Position numbers and translations under genes: made by a program. A model generated the notes under the pieces. The model was not told where the DNA came from. It did not search any database and saw only the letters and a list, made by a program, of their open reading frames with translations. DNA of 64,000 nucleotides from Nocardioides oleivorans. Lineage in GTDB: Bacteria; Actinomycetota; Actinomycetes; Propionibacteriales; Nocardioidaceae. Every line of letters starts with the position of its first letter. The stretch's first letter is position 1. Positions 13,618 to 23,556 of this stretch are shown here, one piece after another. Location: contig NZ_SDWT01000002.1 in assembly GCF_004137255.1 (NCBI RefSeq), positions 1-64,000 of the forward strand. Direction: 5' to 3'.

Positions 13618-14733
13618 ATGAAGGTCGGCGTACCCAAGGAAGTCAAGAACCGCGAGTACCGCGTGGCATTGACGCCCATCGGCGTGCACGAGCTGGTCCA
13701 GCACGGCCACGAGGTCGTCATCGAGAAGTCCGCGGGCGTGGGCTCGCAGATCACCGACGAGGAGTACGTCGCCGCGGGCGCGACGATGCTGGATTCGGCC
13801 GACGACGTGTGGGGCTCGGCCGAGATGATTTTGAAGGTCAAGGAGCCGGTGGCCGAGGAGTACGACCGGATGCGGGAGGGCCAGACCCTCTTCACCTACC
13901 TCCACCTGGCCGCCGACAAGCCGCTGGCCGAGGAGCTGATGGCGCGCAAGGTCACCGGCATCGCCTACGAGACCGTGCAGCTGCCCTCGGGCGGGTTGCC
14001 GCTGCTCTACCCGATGTCGGAGGTCGCGGGCTGCCTCGCGCCCCAGGTCGGGGCGTACTCGCTGATGAAGGCCAACGGCGGCCGCGGCGTCCTGATGGGC
14101 GGCGTCGGTGGCGTCGCGAACGCCAAGGTCGTCATCATCGGCGCCGGCGTGTCGGGCCAGAACGCCGCGAACATCGCGCTCGGCATGGGCGCGGACGTCA
14201 CGCTGCTCGACACCGACCTGGACAAGCTGCGGATGTCGTTCTGGCGCTACGACAACCGCGTGCACGGGCTGGCGTCGTCGAAGCTCGCGATCGAGCAGCA
14301 GGTGATGGAGGCCGACATGGTGATCGGGGCGGTGCTGATCCCGGGTGCGGCTGCTCCGAAGCTGGTGACCAACGACCTGGTCTCGCGGATGAAGCCCGGC
14401 TCGGTGCTCGTGGACATCGCGATCGACCAGGGCGGCTGCTTCGAGGACTCCCACGCCACCACGCACGACGACCCGACCTACGAGGTGCACAACTCGGTGT
14501 TCTACTGCGTGGCCAACATGCCGGGTGCGGTGCCGAACACGTCGACGTACGCGCTGACGAACGCGACCCTGCCCTACGCCGTGGCGCTGGCCGACAAGGG
14601 CTGGCAGCAGGCGCTGCGCGACGACCGCAGCCTCGCGCTGGGCCTCAACACCCACGCGGGCCAGCTGACCAACGGACCGGTCGGTGCCGCTGTCGGCATC
14701 GAGTCGGTGGCACTCGATACCGTTCTTGCGTGA
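13618..14733 (+). CDS. ald: Alanine dehydrogenase
   Basis: 371-residue NAD-dependent L-alanine dehydrogenase, which interconverts L-alanine and pyruvate plus ammonia. The N-terminal [20 protein letters not shown] contains the conserved substrate Arg15 and the Lys cluster. His96-region [14 protein letters not shown] and the Rossmann motif [14 protein letters not shown] (about 171-184) follow, then [12 protein letters not shown] with the catalytic Asp. Length is exactly that of bacterial Ald. GAGGAGCAAGG precedes the ATG. A TAGTGT hexamer at 13553 is a candidate -10. The stop overlaps the xerD start. Confidence 0.97.
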   Translation: MKVGVPKEVKNREYRVALTPIGVHELVQHGHEVVIEKSAGVGSQITDEEYVAAGATMLDSADDVWGSAEMILKVKEPVAEEYDRMREGQTLFTYLHLAADKPLAEELMARKVTGIAYETVQLPSGGLPLLYPMSEVAGCLAPQVGAYSLMKANGGRGVLMGGVGGVANAKVVIIGAGVSGQNAANIALGMGADVTLLDTDLDKLRMSFWRYDNRVHGLASSKLAIEQQVMEADMVIGAVLIPGAAAPKLVTNDLVSRMKPGSVLVDIAIDQGGCFEDSHATTHDDPTYEVHNSVFYCVANMPGAVPNTSTYALTNATLPYAVALADKGWQQALRDDRSLALGLNTHAGQLTNGPVGAAVGIESVALDTVLA

Positions 14734-15650
14734 CGCTCAGCCGGGCCCTCCGCACCTACCTCGACCACCTCGCGGTCGAGCGAGGCCTGGCAACCAACAC
14801 GCTGAGCTCCTACACGCGTGACCTGGGTCGCTACGACGAGTTCCTGACGACCCAGGGGATCGACGACCTGGACGCGGTCACCGAGGCGACGGTGGCCGCG
14901 TTCCTGGTCAGCCTGCGGGAGGGGAGCGAGGCCCATCCGCCGCTGAGCTCGACCTCCGCGGCCCGGACGGTGGTCGCGGTGCGCGGGTTCCACAAGTTCG
15001 CGGTCTCCGACGGCCTGGCCGTGGCGGACCCGGCCGCGGCGGTGAAGCCGCCGACGCCGGCCAAGCGGCTGCCCAAGGCCCTGCCGCTGTCCGACGTCGA
15101 GGCGATCCTGGACGCGGCGGGGGCGCCCGAGACGCTGCTCGCCCTGCGAGACCGGGCGCTGCTGGAGCTCCTCTACGGCACCGGGGCCCGGATCTCCGAG
15201 GCTGTCGGCCTCGACGTCGACGACCTCGACCAGGTCGACGGCACCGTGCTGCTGCGCGGCAAGGGCGGCAAGGAGCGGATCGTGCCGGTCGGCGGCTACG
15301 CGCGCGAGGCGGTGGCGGCCTACGTCACCCGGGCGCGGCCCGACCTGGTCGGCACCGGCGCGGGCGGGCCCGCGATGTTCCTCAACTCCCGTGGCGGCCG
15401 GCTCTCGCGGCAGAGCGCCTGGGCGGTGCTGGTCAAGGCGGCCGAGCGGGCCGGGGTCACGGCGTCGGTCTCCCCACACACCCTGCGGCACTCCTTCGCC
15501 ACGCACCTGCTCGACGGTGGCGCCGACGTCCGCGTCGTGCAGGAGCTGCTGGGCCACGCCTCGGTGACCACGACCCAGGTCTACACGCTCGTCACCGTCG
15601 ACAATCTGCGCGAGGTCTTCGCCACCGCCCACCCCCGGGCACGCGAATGA
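14730..15650 (+). CDS. xerD: Tyrosine recombinase XerD
   Basis: 306-residue site-specific tyrosine recombinase of the XerD type, which with XerC resolves chromosome dimers at dif at cell division. The N-terminal SAM-like core-binding domain (about 1-95) precedes the catalytic domain. The catalytic set is complete: Arg in [11 protein letters not shown] (near 153), Lys in [12 protein letters not shown], His-x-x-Arg in [13 protein letters not shown] (near 250), His in LLGHASVTT and the nucleophile Tyr in TQVYT (near 285). GTG start overlaps the ald stop, the usual ald-xerD linkage in actinobacteria. It is a chromosomal housekeeping recombinase, not a phage integrase. Confidence 0.95.
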   Translation: MTLSRALRTYLDHLAVERGLATNTLSSYTRDLGRYDEFLTTQGIDDLDAVTEATVAAFLVSLREGSEAHPPLSSTSAARTVVAVRGFHKFAVSDGLAVADPAAAVKPPTPAKRLPKALPLSDVEAILDAAGAPETLLALRDRALLELLYGTGARISEAVGLDVDDLDQVDGTVLLRGKGGKERIVPVGGYAREAVAAYVTRARPDLVGTGAGGPAMFLNSRGGRLSRQSAWAVLVKAAERAGVTASVSPHTLRHSFATHLLDGGADVRVVQELLGHASVTTTQVYTLVTVDNLREVFATAHPRARE

Positions 15651-18600
15651 CGGTCAGGCTCCGGTTGCTCGGCACCCCCTCCTGGGACGGCACGCCGCTC
15701 GTCGGCGGCCGTCCGCAGGCGCTCCTCGCCGCCCTGGTGCTCGAGCCGCGCGGACTGAGCACCGCCGAGCTCGTCGAGCGGGTCTGGGAGGACGACCCGC
15801 CGGCCACGCCGGGCAAGGCGTTGCAGGTGCTCGTGTCCCGGGTGCGGTCGAGCACGGCCGCGGGCGTCGTCGACCTGACCGAGACCGGCTACCGGCTCGG
15901 CCTCGAGCCCCACGAGGTCGACGTGCTCCAGCTCGGGCTGCAGGTCGCGGGCGCGCGGGACGCGCTGCGCGACGGGGACGCGGTGCGCGCGGCCGACCTG
16001 GCCGAGGCGGCACGGTCGTGGCCCGAGCCGGCCCGCGACGACACCGACGGTCCGCTCGCGGTGCTGCGTGCGCTCGCCACGCACACGCTCGAGGCCGCCG
16101 ACGACCTCCTGGGCCGTGCCCTCTCCCGGCAGGGCAGGCACGCCGAGGCGCTGCCGCTGCTGGAGGGCGCCGCCGAGAGGTGGGTCGACGACGCCGCAGT
16201 GCTGGGCGACCTGCTGCGCAGCATGGCCGCCGTCGGCGGGCCGGCGGTCGCACTGGGTCGCTACGAGGCCTACCGCGAGGACCTCGCCGACCGGCTGGGC
16301 GTCGACCCGGCCCCCGAGCTGCAGCGGCTGCACCGCGAGCTCCTGGCAGCCGACGACCCGGTGCGGACCGGGGTCCGGTACGACGGCGACGGCCTCCTCG
16401 GACGCGAGCAGGACCTGGCCCGGCTCCGCAGCGCGATGGCGTCCTCGCGCCTGGTGACCGTGCTGGGGCCGGGCGGCATCGGCAAGACGAGCATCGCGCA
16501 GGTCCTGGCCCGCGAGTCGCGGCTGCCCCACGTGCACGTGGTCGAGCTCGTGGGCGTGGGCGCCGGTGACGACGTCGTGGCGGCGGTCGGGGCGGCCCTC
16601 GGCGTGCGTGGCTCGATGGCGACCCGGATGGCGCTCTCACCGGCCCAGCAGGCCGACGTACGCTCCCGCATGGCGCAGGAGCTCGACGCGGGACCGACCC
16701 TGCTGGTCCTCGACAACTGCGAGCACGTGCTGGAGCCGGTGGCCTCGCTCGTGGCGTTCCTGCTCGCCACCGCGCGAGACCTGCAGGTGCTGGCCACGAG
16801 CCGGGCGCCGCTGCGCCTCGGTGCCGAGCGTGCGGTGCCGCTCAGCCAGCTGTCGGGTGAGGACGCGGTCGCGTTGTTCGTGCGCCGGGCGTCGGCCACG
16901 AGGCCCGACGCCGTCCTGGACCCCGCTGCCGTCCGCGGCGTCGTCGACCGGCTCGACGGGCTGCCCCTGGCGGTGGAGCTCGCCGCCGCCCGCGTGCGGA
17001 CCATGACGGTCGCCGAGGTCGCCACGGCGCTCGACGACAGGTTCGCCACGCTGCGCACCCGCGACCGGAGCACCCCCGACCGGCACCGCACGCTGAAGGC
17101 GGTGATCGCGTGGTCCTGGGACCTGCTCAGTGCCGACGAGCAGAGGGCCCTGTCGTGGCTGTCGGTGTTCCAGGACGGGTTCGACCGCGCCACCGCCACC
17201 GCCGTGCTGGGGTCGGACGGACCCGACCTGGTCGACGTGCTGGTGGAGCAGTCGCTGCTGGTGCTGGGGGAGGACGGCGGCCGCACCCGCTTCCGGGCGC
17301 TAGAGACCATCCGCGAGTACGCCGCCGCCCAGCTCGACCAGTCGGGCGGGCTGGCCGCCGCCACCGCCGCCCAGCACGCGTGGGCGCTGTCGCTGGCCGA
17401 CAGGTACGGCGACCTGGTGGTGGCGGAGCGGCAGGCGGAGGCGGTCGACGAGCTCGTGCGCGACCAGACCAACCTGACCGACGTGCTCCGGCACGGGCTC
17501 GCGTCCGGGGACCGGGCGACGGTGGCGCGGATGGTGTCGCTGCTGGGCAGCCTCTGGACCATCACCGGCGACCAGCCGCGCCTGTTCGCCGTGTGCGACG
17601 CGGCCACCGACCTGCTCACCGGCTGGGAGGTCCCGGACGGCCTGCACGAGGACGCGCAGTCCGCCGCCGGTGTGCTGATGGTGCACCTGAGCTGGATGCC
17701 GGGCATCGACCTGAGCGGGCTGCGCGGGCTGCTGGTGCAGGGCCCGGAGCCCCGGGGCACGTGGGGGCTCATCGGGCGGACCATCCACGTCGACGACGAG
17801 CCCTCCGAGGCGTCCGACCGGCTGGCCGCGGCCGCTGCGTCGGCGCAGGACCGGCCGGCAGTGGCGGGCGGGCTGCTGCTGTGGGCCGCGCTGGTCGCGG
17901 AGAACACCGGCGACGTCGACGTCGCCTACGCGCACGCCGAGCAGGCGCTGGCCCTCGGGCCGCTGCCGCCCTACATCGCGGCCTCGCTCCACGCGGAGCT
18001 GAGCCAGCTCGCGATGTCCGTCGGGGACCACGGGAGCGCCGCTCGGCACGCGGCGCAGGCCTGGCCGCTGCTCGAGCGGGTGCACTCGCTCACCGACGCC
18101 TACAGCCTGAAGGTCGCCACCGCGATCGCACCGCTGATGGACGGGCGCGTCGACGAGGCGGAGGAGATGCTGGAACGCTTCGGCATGCCCGACGGCGACA
18201 CCGCGCAGATGGGGGCGCGCCTCACCTGGCAGGCCGCGCAGGCGGAGCTGGCCCATGCCCGGGGCCACCACGACGTGGCCATCGGGCGCTACGACGAGAT
18301 CGTCGACATGGTGGTCGACGCCGACCCCGGTGGCGGGATCAACCCGTGGCTGATGCTGGCGGCGTCGTCGGCGCTGGTGAGCCGGGCCCGCTACGGCGAC
18401 GGCACGGACGTCGAGCGCGCCGCCGAGCTGCGCGACCTGCTGGTGGGCGCCGGTCCGGGACTCACCGAGGAGCGGCTGTGGTTCACCGACCTGCCGCTCA
18501 ACGGCGTGCTCCTGGTGGCGCTCGCGGCGTGGGTGCTGCGGTTCGGTCCGCGCGAGCAGCACGCGGACGGCGTACGCCTGCTGGCGTTCGCGCACCGGTG

Positions 18601-18787
18601 GTCCTACAACCGCAGCGTCCCGGTGATGGCGTGGGAGCCGATGGTGGAGCTCGCCGAGACGGCCGAACCGGGGCTGGTCGGCCGGCTCGTCTCCGAGCTG
18701 GCCGACCGCCCCGGGCCGGAGCTGCTGCCCGAGGCAGCAGCGGTGCTGGACCGCGTCCGGCGCGGCTGGGTCACATCTTCCGGTTGA
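15647..18787 (+). CDS. SARP-type regulator with BTAD and NB-ARC domains
   Basis: 1046-residue transcription factor of the AfsR/BTAD type. The N-terminal OmpR-like winged helix (residues 1-85, [20 protein letters not shown]) is followed by a bacterial transcriptional activation domain (about 90-240). A STAND/NB-ARC ATPase comes next with P-loop GPGGIGKTS near 274-282, Walker [14 protein letters not shown] and the [15 protein letters not shown] motif. A long C-terminal helical TPR-like region of about 450 residues completes it. Such proteins switch genes on when an ATP-driven change is triggered. ATG overlaps the xerD stop (ATGA). The 3' end overlaps the convergent ABC permease by 17 bp; these neighbouring exporter genes are plausible but unproven targets. 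Confidence 0.9.
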   Translation: MTVRLRLLGTPSWDGTPLVGGRPQALLAALVLEPRGLSTAELVERVWEDDPPATPGKALQVLVSRVRSSTAAGVVDLTETGYRLGLEPHEVDVLQLGLQVAGARDALRDGDAVRAADLAEAARSWPEPARDDTDGPLAVLRALATHTLEAADDLLGRALSRQGRHAEALPLLEGAAERWVDDAAVLGDLLRSMAAVGGPAVALGRYEAYREDLADRLGVDPAPELQRLHRELLAADDPVRTGVRYDGDGLLGREQDLARLRSAMASSRLVTVLGPGGIGKTSIAQVLARESRLPHVHVVELVGVGAGDDVVAAVGAALGVRGSMATRMALSPAQQADVRSRMAQELDAGPTLLVLDNCEHVLEPVASLVAFLLATARDLQVLATSRAPLRLGAERAVPLSQLSGEDAVALFVRRASATRPDAVLDPAAVRGVVDRLDGLPLAVELAAARVRTMTVAEVATALDDRFATLRTRDRSTPDRHRTLKAVIAWSWDLLSADEQRALSWLSVFQDGFDRATATAVLGSDGPDLVDVLVEQSLLVLGEDGGRTRFRALETIREYAAAQLDQSGGLAAATAAQHAWALSLADRYGDLVVAERQAEAVDELVRDQTNLTDVLRHGLASGDRATVARMVSLLGSLWTITGDQPRLFAVCDAATDLLTGWEVPDGLHEDAQSAAGVLMVHLSWMPGIDLSGLRGLLVQGPEPRGTWGLIGRTIHVDDEPSEASDRLAAAAASAQDRPAVAGGLLLWAALVAENTGDVDVAYAHAEQALALGPLPPYIAASLHAELSQLAMSVGDHGSAARHAAQAWPLLERVHSLTDAYSLKVATAIAPLMDGRVDEAEEMLERFGMPDGDTAQMGARLTWQAAQAELAHARGHHDVAIGRYDEIVDMVVDADPGGGINPWLMLAASSALVSRARYGDGTDVERAAELRDLLVGAGPGLTEERLWFTDLPLNGVLLVALAAWVLRFGPREQHADGVRLLAFAHRWSYNRSVPVMAWEPMVELAETAEPGLVGRLVSELADRPGPELLPEAAAVLDRVRRGWVTSSG

Positions 18788-19589
18788 ACGCCCGCACCGA
18801 GAGCGGCGCGAAGATCGCGATGACCACGGCACACCCGACGAACGCCCAGCCGACGTTGGCGGTGACCGCCCCGTCGTTGGCGAGGTCACGGATCGCGGTG
18901 ATCACCAGCGACACCGGGTTGACGTCGGCGAAGGCGCGCAGGGGAGCGGGCATCGTGTCGGTCGGGACGAACGCGTTGGACAGGAAGGTCAGCGGGAACA
19001 TCACGAGCAGCGAGATGCCCTGCACGCCCTGGGCGTTGCGACCGAGGATCCCGAAGAGCGTGAAGATCCAGGCGAGCGACCAGCCGGCGACCATCGCGAG
19101 CAGCACGGCACCGGCGACGCCGAGGAAGCCGCCGCCGGGGCGGTAGCCGATGGCGATGCCGACGGTGAAGGTCAGCACCGACGCGATGAAGTAGCGGAGC
19201 AGGTCGGCCACCATCGGCCCGGCGAGCGGGGCGATGCGTGAGATCGGCAGCACCTTGAAGCGGTCGAAGACACCGGTGTCCATGTCGGTGCGGAGCTGGA
19301 CGCCGGTGGCGACGCACGCGGTCAGCACGGTCTGGCCGATCAGGCCGGGGATGATGAGCGGCAGGTAGCTGCCCACGTCGCCGGAGATCGCGCCGCCGAA
19401 GATGTAGGCGAACATCGCGGTGAAGATCAGCGGCTGGATGGTGACGTCGAACATCACCTCCATGCTGCGGCGCATCTTCATGGTGGCGCGCCAGGCGAGG
19501 GTCATGGTCTGGCTGAGGGTGTCGGCCAGGCCGACCCTCTGGTCGGCCGCGGCGATCTCGGCGGGGTCGGTGACGGTGATGGCGCTCAT
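18771..19589 (-). CDS. ABC-2 type exporter permease (DrrB-like)
   Basis: 272-residue integral membrane protein of the ABC-2 permease family, with about six hydrophobic segments. These include FTAMFAYIFGGAI, RYFIASVLTFTVGIAIGY, VLLAMVAGWSLAWIFTLFG, LVMFPLTFLSNAFVPT and the C-terminal VGWAFVGCAVVIAIFAPL. The family motif around VQGISLLVMFPLTFLSNAF is that of daunorubicin-resistance DrrB and antibiotic exporters. It forms the channel for the ATPase encoded just upstream, whose stop overlaps this start (ATGA). It is convergent with the SARP regulator with a 17-bp coding overlap. Confidence 0.9.
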   Translation of the reverse strand: MSAITVTDPAEIAAADQRVGLADTLSQTMTLAWRATMKMRRSMEVMFDVTIQPLIFTAMFAYIFGGAISGDVGSYLPLIIPGLIGQTVLTACVATGVQLRTDMDTGVFDRFKVLPISRIAPLAGPMVADLLRYFIASVLTFTVGIAIGYRPGGGFLGVAGAVLLAMVAGWSLAWIFTLFGILGRNAQGVQGISLLVMFPLTFLSNAFVPTDTMPAPLRAFADVNPVSLVITAIRDLANDGAVTANVGWAFVGCAVVIAIFAPLSVRAFNRKM

Positions 19590-20632
19590 CGGGCGGCCTC
19601 CATCTGCTGGTCGGTGTGGTCGGTGTGGTCGCCGTCAGCGCCACTCCGGGTGTCGTCGGCACCGGATTCGGGGTCGGCGTCGGTGGTGTCGTGGCCGGTG
19701 AGGGCGAGGAAGACCTCGTCGAGCGAGGGCTTCTGGACGGTCACCGACTCGATCGTGATGCCCCGGTCGCGCAGCGCGACGAGGACGTCGACGGCCTGGT
19801 CGGTGCGGGTGAGCGGGACGTTGACGCGTCGGGCCTCCGGGGTGAGGACGGCCTCCTCCCGGACCAGGCGGCGCGCCTCCTCGGCGACGACGGCGAGGTC
19901 GGCCGGGTCGGCGACCTGGAGCTGGAGCGTGGACTGCCCGACCGACGACTTGAGCTCGTCGGCGGTGCCCTCGGCGACCTTGACGCCGCGGTCGATCACG
20001 GCGATCCGGTCGGCGAGCTGGTCGGCCTCGTCGAGGTACTGGGTGGTGAGCAGCACCGTGCAGCCGGTGCGGACCAGGTCGCGGATGGTGTCCCACATCT
20101 GGCCGCGGGTGCGGGGGTCGAGGCCGGTGGTCGGCTCGTCGAGGAAGATCAGCGGCGGGCGGGTGAGGAGGCTGGCCGCCAGGTCCAGGCGCCGGCGCAT
20201 GCCGCCGGAGAAGGCGGAGATCGGCTTCTTCGCCGCCTCGGTCAGGTCGAACTGCTCGAGCAGCTCGGCGCCGCGGGTGCGGGCCTCGGTGCGGCCGACG
20301 CCCTGGAGCCGCGCGAAGAGCCAGAGGTTCTCGGTGGCCGTGAGGTTCTCGTCGACGGAGGCGTACTGGCCGGTGACCCCGAGGAGGCGGCGTACGGCGT
20401 GGGGCTCGGTGCGGACGTCGCGGCCGAAGATCGCCGCGTCGCCCTCGTCGATGTGCAGCAGGGTGGCGAGCATCCGGAGCATGGTGGTCTTGCCGGCGCC
20501 GTTGGGTCCCAGGACGCCGAAGACCTCGCCGCGGTGGACCTCCAGGTCGATGCCGTCGACGGCGCGCTGGTCGCCGAACTTCTTCACGAGCCCGGCAGCG
20601 CGGACTGCGAGGTCAGGAGTGGTCGTTGTCAT
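19586..20632 (-). CDS. ABC exporter ATP-binding protein (DrrA-like)
   Basis: 348-residue nucleotide-binding subunit of a drug-type ABC exporter. Walker A GPNGAGKTT is at residues 42-50, the signature FSGGMRRRLDLAAS near 145, Walker B LIFLDEPTTGLD near 165 and the H-loop TTQYLDEADQLADR near 200. The C-terminal extension (about 250-348) is typical of the DrrA family. The last 35 residues are rich in Asp, Gly, Thr and His and look disordered. ATG at 20632 begins the conserved N-terminus, but neither it nor the GTG at 20662 has a clear Shine-Dalgarno. It is cotranscribed with the permease and divergent from the helicase gene. Confidence 0.92.
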   Translation of the reverse strand: MTTTTPDLAVRAAGLVKKFGDQRAVDGIDLEVHRGEVFGVLGPNGAGKTTMLRMLATLLHIDEGDAAIFGRDVRTEPHAVRRLLGVTGQYASVDENLTATENLWLFARLQGVGRTEARTRGAELLEQFDLTEAAKKPISAFSGGMRRRLDLAASLLTRPPLIFLDEPTTGLDPRTRGQMWDTIRDLVRTGCTVLLTTQYLDEADQLADRIAVIDRGVKVAEGTADELKSSVGQSTLQLQVADPADLAVVAEEARRLVREEAVLTPEARRVNVPLTRTDQAVDVLVALRDRGITIESVTVQKPSLDEVFLALTGHDTTDADPESGADDTRSGADGDHTDHTDQQMEAAR

Positions 20633-20715
20633 GGGAGGAAGCCTGCGCCCGTCCGGTTTCACGGCGGTTGCACGGCGGTGAGGCCGGCGAAACCCGTGGG
20701 TGGAAGGATTGCCGC

Positions 20716-23313
20716 ATGCCGGACCCTGTGCGCCTCGACACCCGGGTGCCGACCGGCGCCGACCCGGACGCCGTCTACGACGCCTTCGCCGGCTGGGCCA
20801 CGGACCGGGGGCTCGAGCTCTACCCCCACCAGGACGAGGCCGTCATCGAGCTGCTCGGCGGCAACCACGTCATCCTCGCCACGCCCACCGGGTCGGGGAA
20901 GTCGCTGGTCGCGATCGGCGCGCACGTCGCGGCGCTCGCCCGCGACCAGGTGAGCTTCTACACCGCACCGATCAAGGCGTTGGTGAGCGAGAAGTTCTTC
21001 GCGCTGATCGAGGTCTTCGGCGCCGACAACGTCGGCATGCTCACCGGCGACGCCGCGGTGAACCCCGACGCCCCGATCATCTGCTGCACGGCCGAGGTGC
21101 TCGCCAACATCGCGCTGCGCGAGGGCCGGGGCGCCGACGTGGGCCTCGTGGTGATGGACGAGTTCCACTTCTACGCCGAGCACGACCGCGGCTGGGCGTG
21201 GCAGGTGCCGCTGCTCGAGCTCGTCGACGCCCAGTTCCTGCTGATGTCGGCCACGCTCGGTGACGTCTCGTTCTTCGTCGAGGACCTCCAGCGGCGCACC
21301 GGCCGCGACACGGCCGTGGTCGACGACGCCGAGCGCCCGGTCCCGCTCAGCTTCCGCTGGTCGATGGAGCCGCTCGACGACACGCTCGAGGAGCTCGTGT
21401 CGACCGGCCAGGACCCGGTGTACGTCGTCCACTTCACGCAGGCCGCCGCGGTCGAGCACGCGACGAACCTGCTCCGGCACCCGCCCAAGAAGGTCGACAA
21501 GGACGCGATCGCCGACCGGATCGGGGCCTTCCGCTTCGGGGCGGGCTTCGGCAAGACCCTGTCGCGGCTGGTCCGCAACGGGATCGGCGTGCACCACGCG
21601 GGGATGCTGCCGAAGTACCGCCGGCTGGTGGAGACCCTCGCCCAGGCCGGCCTGCTGCGCGTCATCTGCGGCACCGACACCCTCGGCGTCGGGATCAACG
21701 TGCCGATCCGCACCGTGCTGTTCACGGGGCTGGCCAAGTTCGACGGCAACCGGCAGCGGGTGCTCCGGACGCGGGAGTTCCAGCAGATCGCCGGCCGGGC
21801 CGGCCGCGCGGGCTACGACACGGCCGGCTACGTCGTCGTACAGGCCCCGGAGCACGTGATCGAGAACGAGCAGGCCAAGGCCAAGATCGCCGCGCGGGTC
21901 GCGGCCGGCAAGAAGAAGTCGAAGGCGCAGCTCAGGAAGGCGCCCGAGGGCACGGTCGTGTGGACCGAGCAGACCTTCGACAAGCTGGTGGCGGGCGTGC
22001 CGGAGAAGCTCGTCAGCCGGATGAAGGTCGACAACGCGATGCTCGTCAACGTCGTGTCCCGCGAGGAGGACGCGTTCGGCGTGCTGAGGCGGCTGCTGAC
22101 CGACAACCACGAGGAGCGGCGCGGCCAGCTGCGACTGGCCCGGCGGGCGCTGCGGCTGTCGCGGTCGCTGCTGCGCACCGGCATCGTCACCCGCCTGGCC
22201 GAGGTGGACACCTTCGGCCGCCGCTACGTGATCAGCGCGGGCGTGCCCGACGACTTCGCGCTCAACCAGCCGCTCGCACACTTCGCACTGGCCGCCTTCG
22301 ACGTGCTCGACCCGGAGTCGGAGACCTACAGCCTCGACGTCGTCTCGATCGTGGAGGCGGTGCTCGAGGCGCCGCGGCAGATCCTGATGGCCCAGCAGCA
22401 CGCGGCGCGCGGCGAGGCGATCGGGGAGATGAAGGCCGACGGGCTCGAGTACGACGAGCGGATGGCGCTGCTCGAGGAGATCACATGGCCGCAGCCGCTG
22501 CGCGAGCTCCTCGAGGCCCTCTTCGAGACCTACCGCCAGACCCACCCGTGGCTCCCGGACGAGGCGCTCGGGCCGAAGTCGATCGTGCGGGAGATGTGGG
22601 AGAACGGGATGGGGTTCACCGACTTCGTCGGCCGCTACCAGCTCGCCCGCTCCGAGGGACTCGTCCTGCGCTACCTCACCGACGCCTACCGGACGCTGCG
22701 CCAGACCGTCCCGGAGACGCACCGGGCGCCGGAGGTCGAGGACGTCATCGAGTGGCTGGGGGAGACGGTGCGACAGACCGACTCCTCGCTGCTCGACGAG
22801 TGGGAGGCGCTCTCGGACCCCGACCACGCCTCGTCCGCGGTCTCGCACCACGAGCCGCCGCCTCCGCCGCGGCCGCTGTCGCGGCAGGAGCGTCCCTTCC
22901 GGGTCATGCTCCGCAACGCCATGTGGGCGCGCGTCGACGCGGTCTCGCGCGACGACCTCGACACGCTGGTCCGCCTCGAGCGCAACGCCGCCGACCGCAC
23001 CGAGCCACCGCGCCAGGTCGTGGTGGGGCGCTCGGTGTGGGACGGCGCCCTCGAGGGCTACTACGACGAGCACGACTCGGTGCTCACCGACGGCGACGCC
23101 CGCGGCCCGGACCTGCTGGTGGTCGGCCCGGAGCGCACGGGTGAGCCGGTCGGCGCCGAGGAGGGCACGACGTCGCGCGTCCGCGACGTGCGACAGACGA
23201 TCCACGACCCCGAGGGCCACCACGACTGGGTGATCGAGGCCGTCGTCGACTGCGACGCGACGGACGAGGCCGGTGAGCTCGTGCTCGCGACGGTCGCGAT
23301 GCGGCGCCTCTGA
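20716..23313 (+). CDS. DEAD/DEAH-box helicase with DUF3516
   Basis: 865-residue superfamily II RNA helicase of the actinobacterial DUF3516 group. Motif I ATPTGSGKS is at residues 55-63, motif Ia TAPIKALVSEKFF near 80, the DEFH box VVMDEFHFYAEHD near 150 and motif III LMSATLGD near 178. The C-terminal RecA lobe has GVHHAGMLPKYR, GTDTLGVGINVP and the arginine-finger motif QIAGRAGRAGYD. The C-terminal half is the DUF3516 region, whose role is unknown, with a Pro-rich stretch (EPPPPPRPLS) near 715. ATG at 20716 follows AAGGAT with a 6-nt gap, again leaderless-like. Confidence 0.9.
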   Translation: MPDPVRLDTRVPTGADPDAVYDAFAGWATDRGLELYPHQDEAVIELLGGNHVILATPTGSGKSLVAIGAHVAALARDQVSFYTAPIKALVSEKFFALIEVFGADNVGMLTGDAAVNPDAPIICCTAEVLANIALREGRGADVGLVVMDEFHFYAEHDRGWAWQVPLLELVDAQFLLMSATLGDVSFFVEDLQRRTGRDTAVVDDAERPVPLSFRWSMEPLDDTLEELVSTGQDPVYVVHFTQAAAVEHATNLLRHPPKKVDKDAIADRIGAFRFGAGFGKTLSRLVRNGIGVHHAGMLPKYRRLVETLAQAGLLRVICGTDTLGVGINVPIRTVLFTGLAKFDGNRQRVLRTREFQQIAGRAGRAGYDTAGYVVVQAPEHVIENEQAKAKIAARVAAGKKKSKAQLRKAPEGTVVWTEQTFDKLVAGVPEKLVSRMKVDNAMLVNVVSREEDAFGVLRRLLTDNHEERRGQLRLARRALRLSRSLLRTGIVTRLAEVDTFGRRYVISAGVPDDFALNQPLAHFALAAFDVLDPESETYSLDVVSIVEAVLEAPRQILMAQQHAARGEAIGEMKADGLEYDERMALLEEITWPQPLRELLEALFETYRQTHPWLPDEALGPKSIVREMWENGMGFTDFVGRYQLARSEGLVLRYLTDAYRTLRQTVPETHRAPEVEDVIEWLGETVRQTDSSLLDEWEALSDPDHASSAVSHHEPPPPPRPLSRQERPFRVMLRNAMWARVDAVSRDDLDTLVRLERNAADRTEPPRQVVVGRSVWDGALEGYYDEHDSVLTDGDARGPDLLVVGPERTGEPVGAEEGTTSRVRDVRQTIHDPEGHHDWVIEAVVDCDATDEAGELVLATVAMRRL

Positions 23314-23337
23314 ATGGTCGGTCCCGGAGTGCACAGC

Positions 23338-23346
23338 TTGTCCACA
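23338..23346 (+). promoter_or_regulatory. DnaA-box-like 9-mer
   Basis: TTGTCCACA, identical to the consensus actinobacterial DnaA box, lies in the 243-bp gap upstream of parA. A partial inverted match (TTGTGGAC) occurs at 23424. It could be a regulatory DnaA site; two sites are too few for an origin. Confidence 0.35.
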
Positions 23347-23363
23347 GGCGGCCGTCGCCTGTG
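23343..23363 (+). terminator. Hairpin after the helicase gene
   Basis: Perfect 8-bp stem CACAGGCG/CGCCTGTG with loop GCCGT, 30 bases after the helicase stop. There is no T-run, so terminator function is tentative. Confidence 0.4.
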
Positions 23364-23556
23364 CAGCTGACCGGGGGTCCGTGCACAGATTCCGTCAGGT
23401 GCCTGTGGGACCGGGGGTCGGTGTTGTGGACGCTCTCCGCGGGGTCCTACAGTCGCGCGGGTGCCTGTGGCGTAACTGTCGACGTGTCGACAAAGAACGG
23501 GGCCCGTGGCGTGGTCCAATCGAGGCATCGGTGCGATGCGTGAAGGAGCTGGTGGC

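Noticed and set aside
14730..15650. xerD as integrase of a mobile element
   Set aside because: It is in the conserved ald-xerD setting, has typical XerD length and motifs, and no attachment repeats flank it.
20659..23334. An 891-codon minus-strand frame opposite the helicase gene
   Set aside because: Antisense of a gene with all helicase motifs; composition is Arg/His/Leu/Val-rich and without motif.
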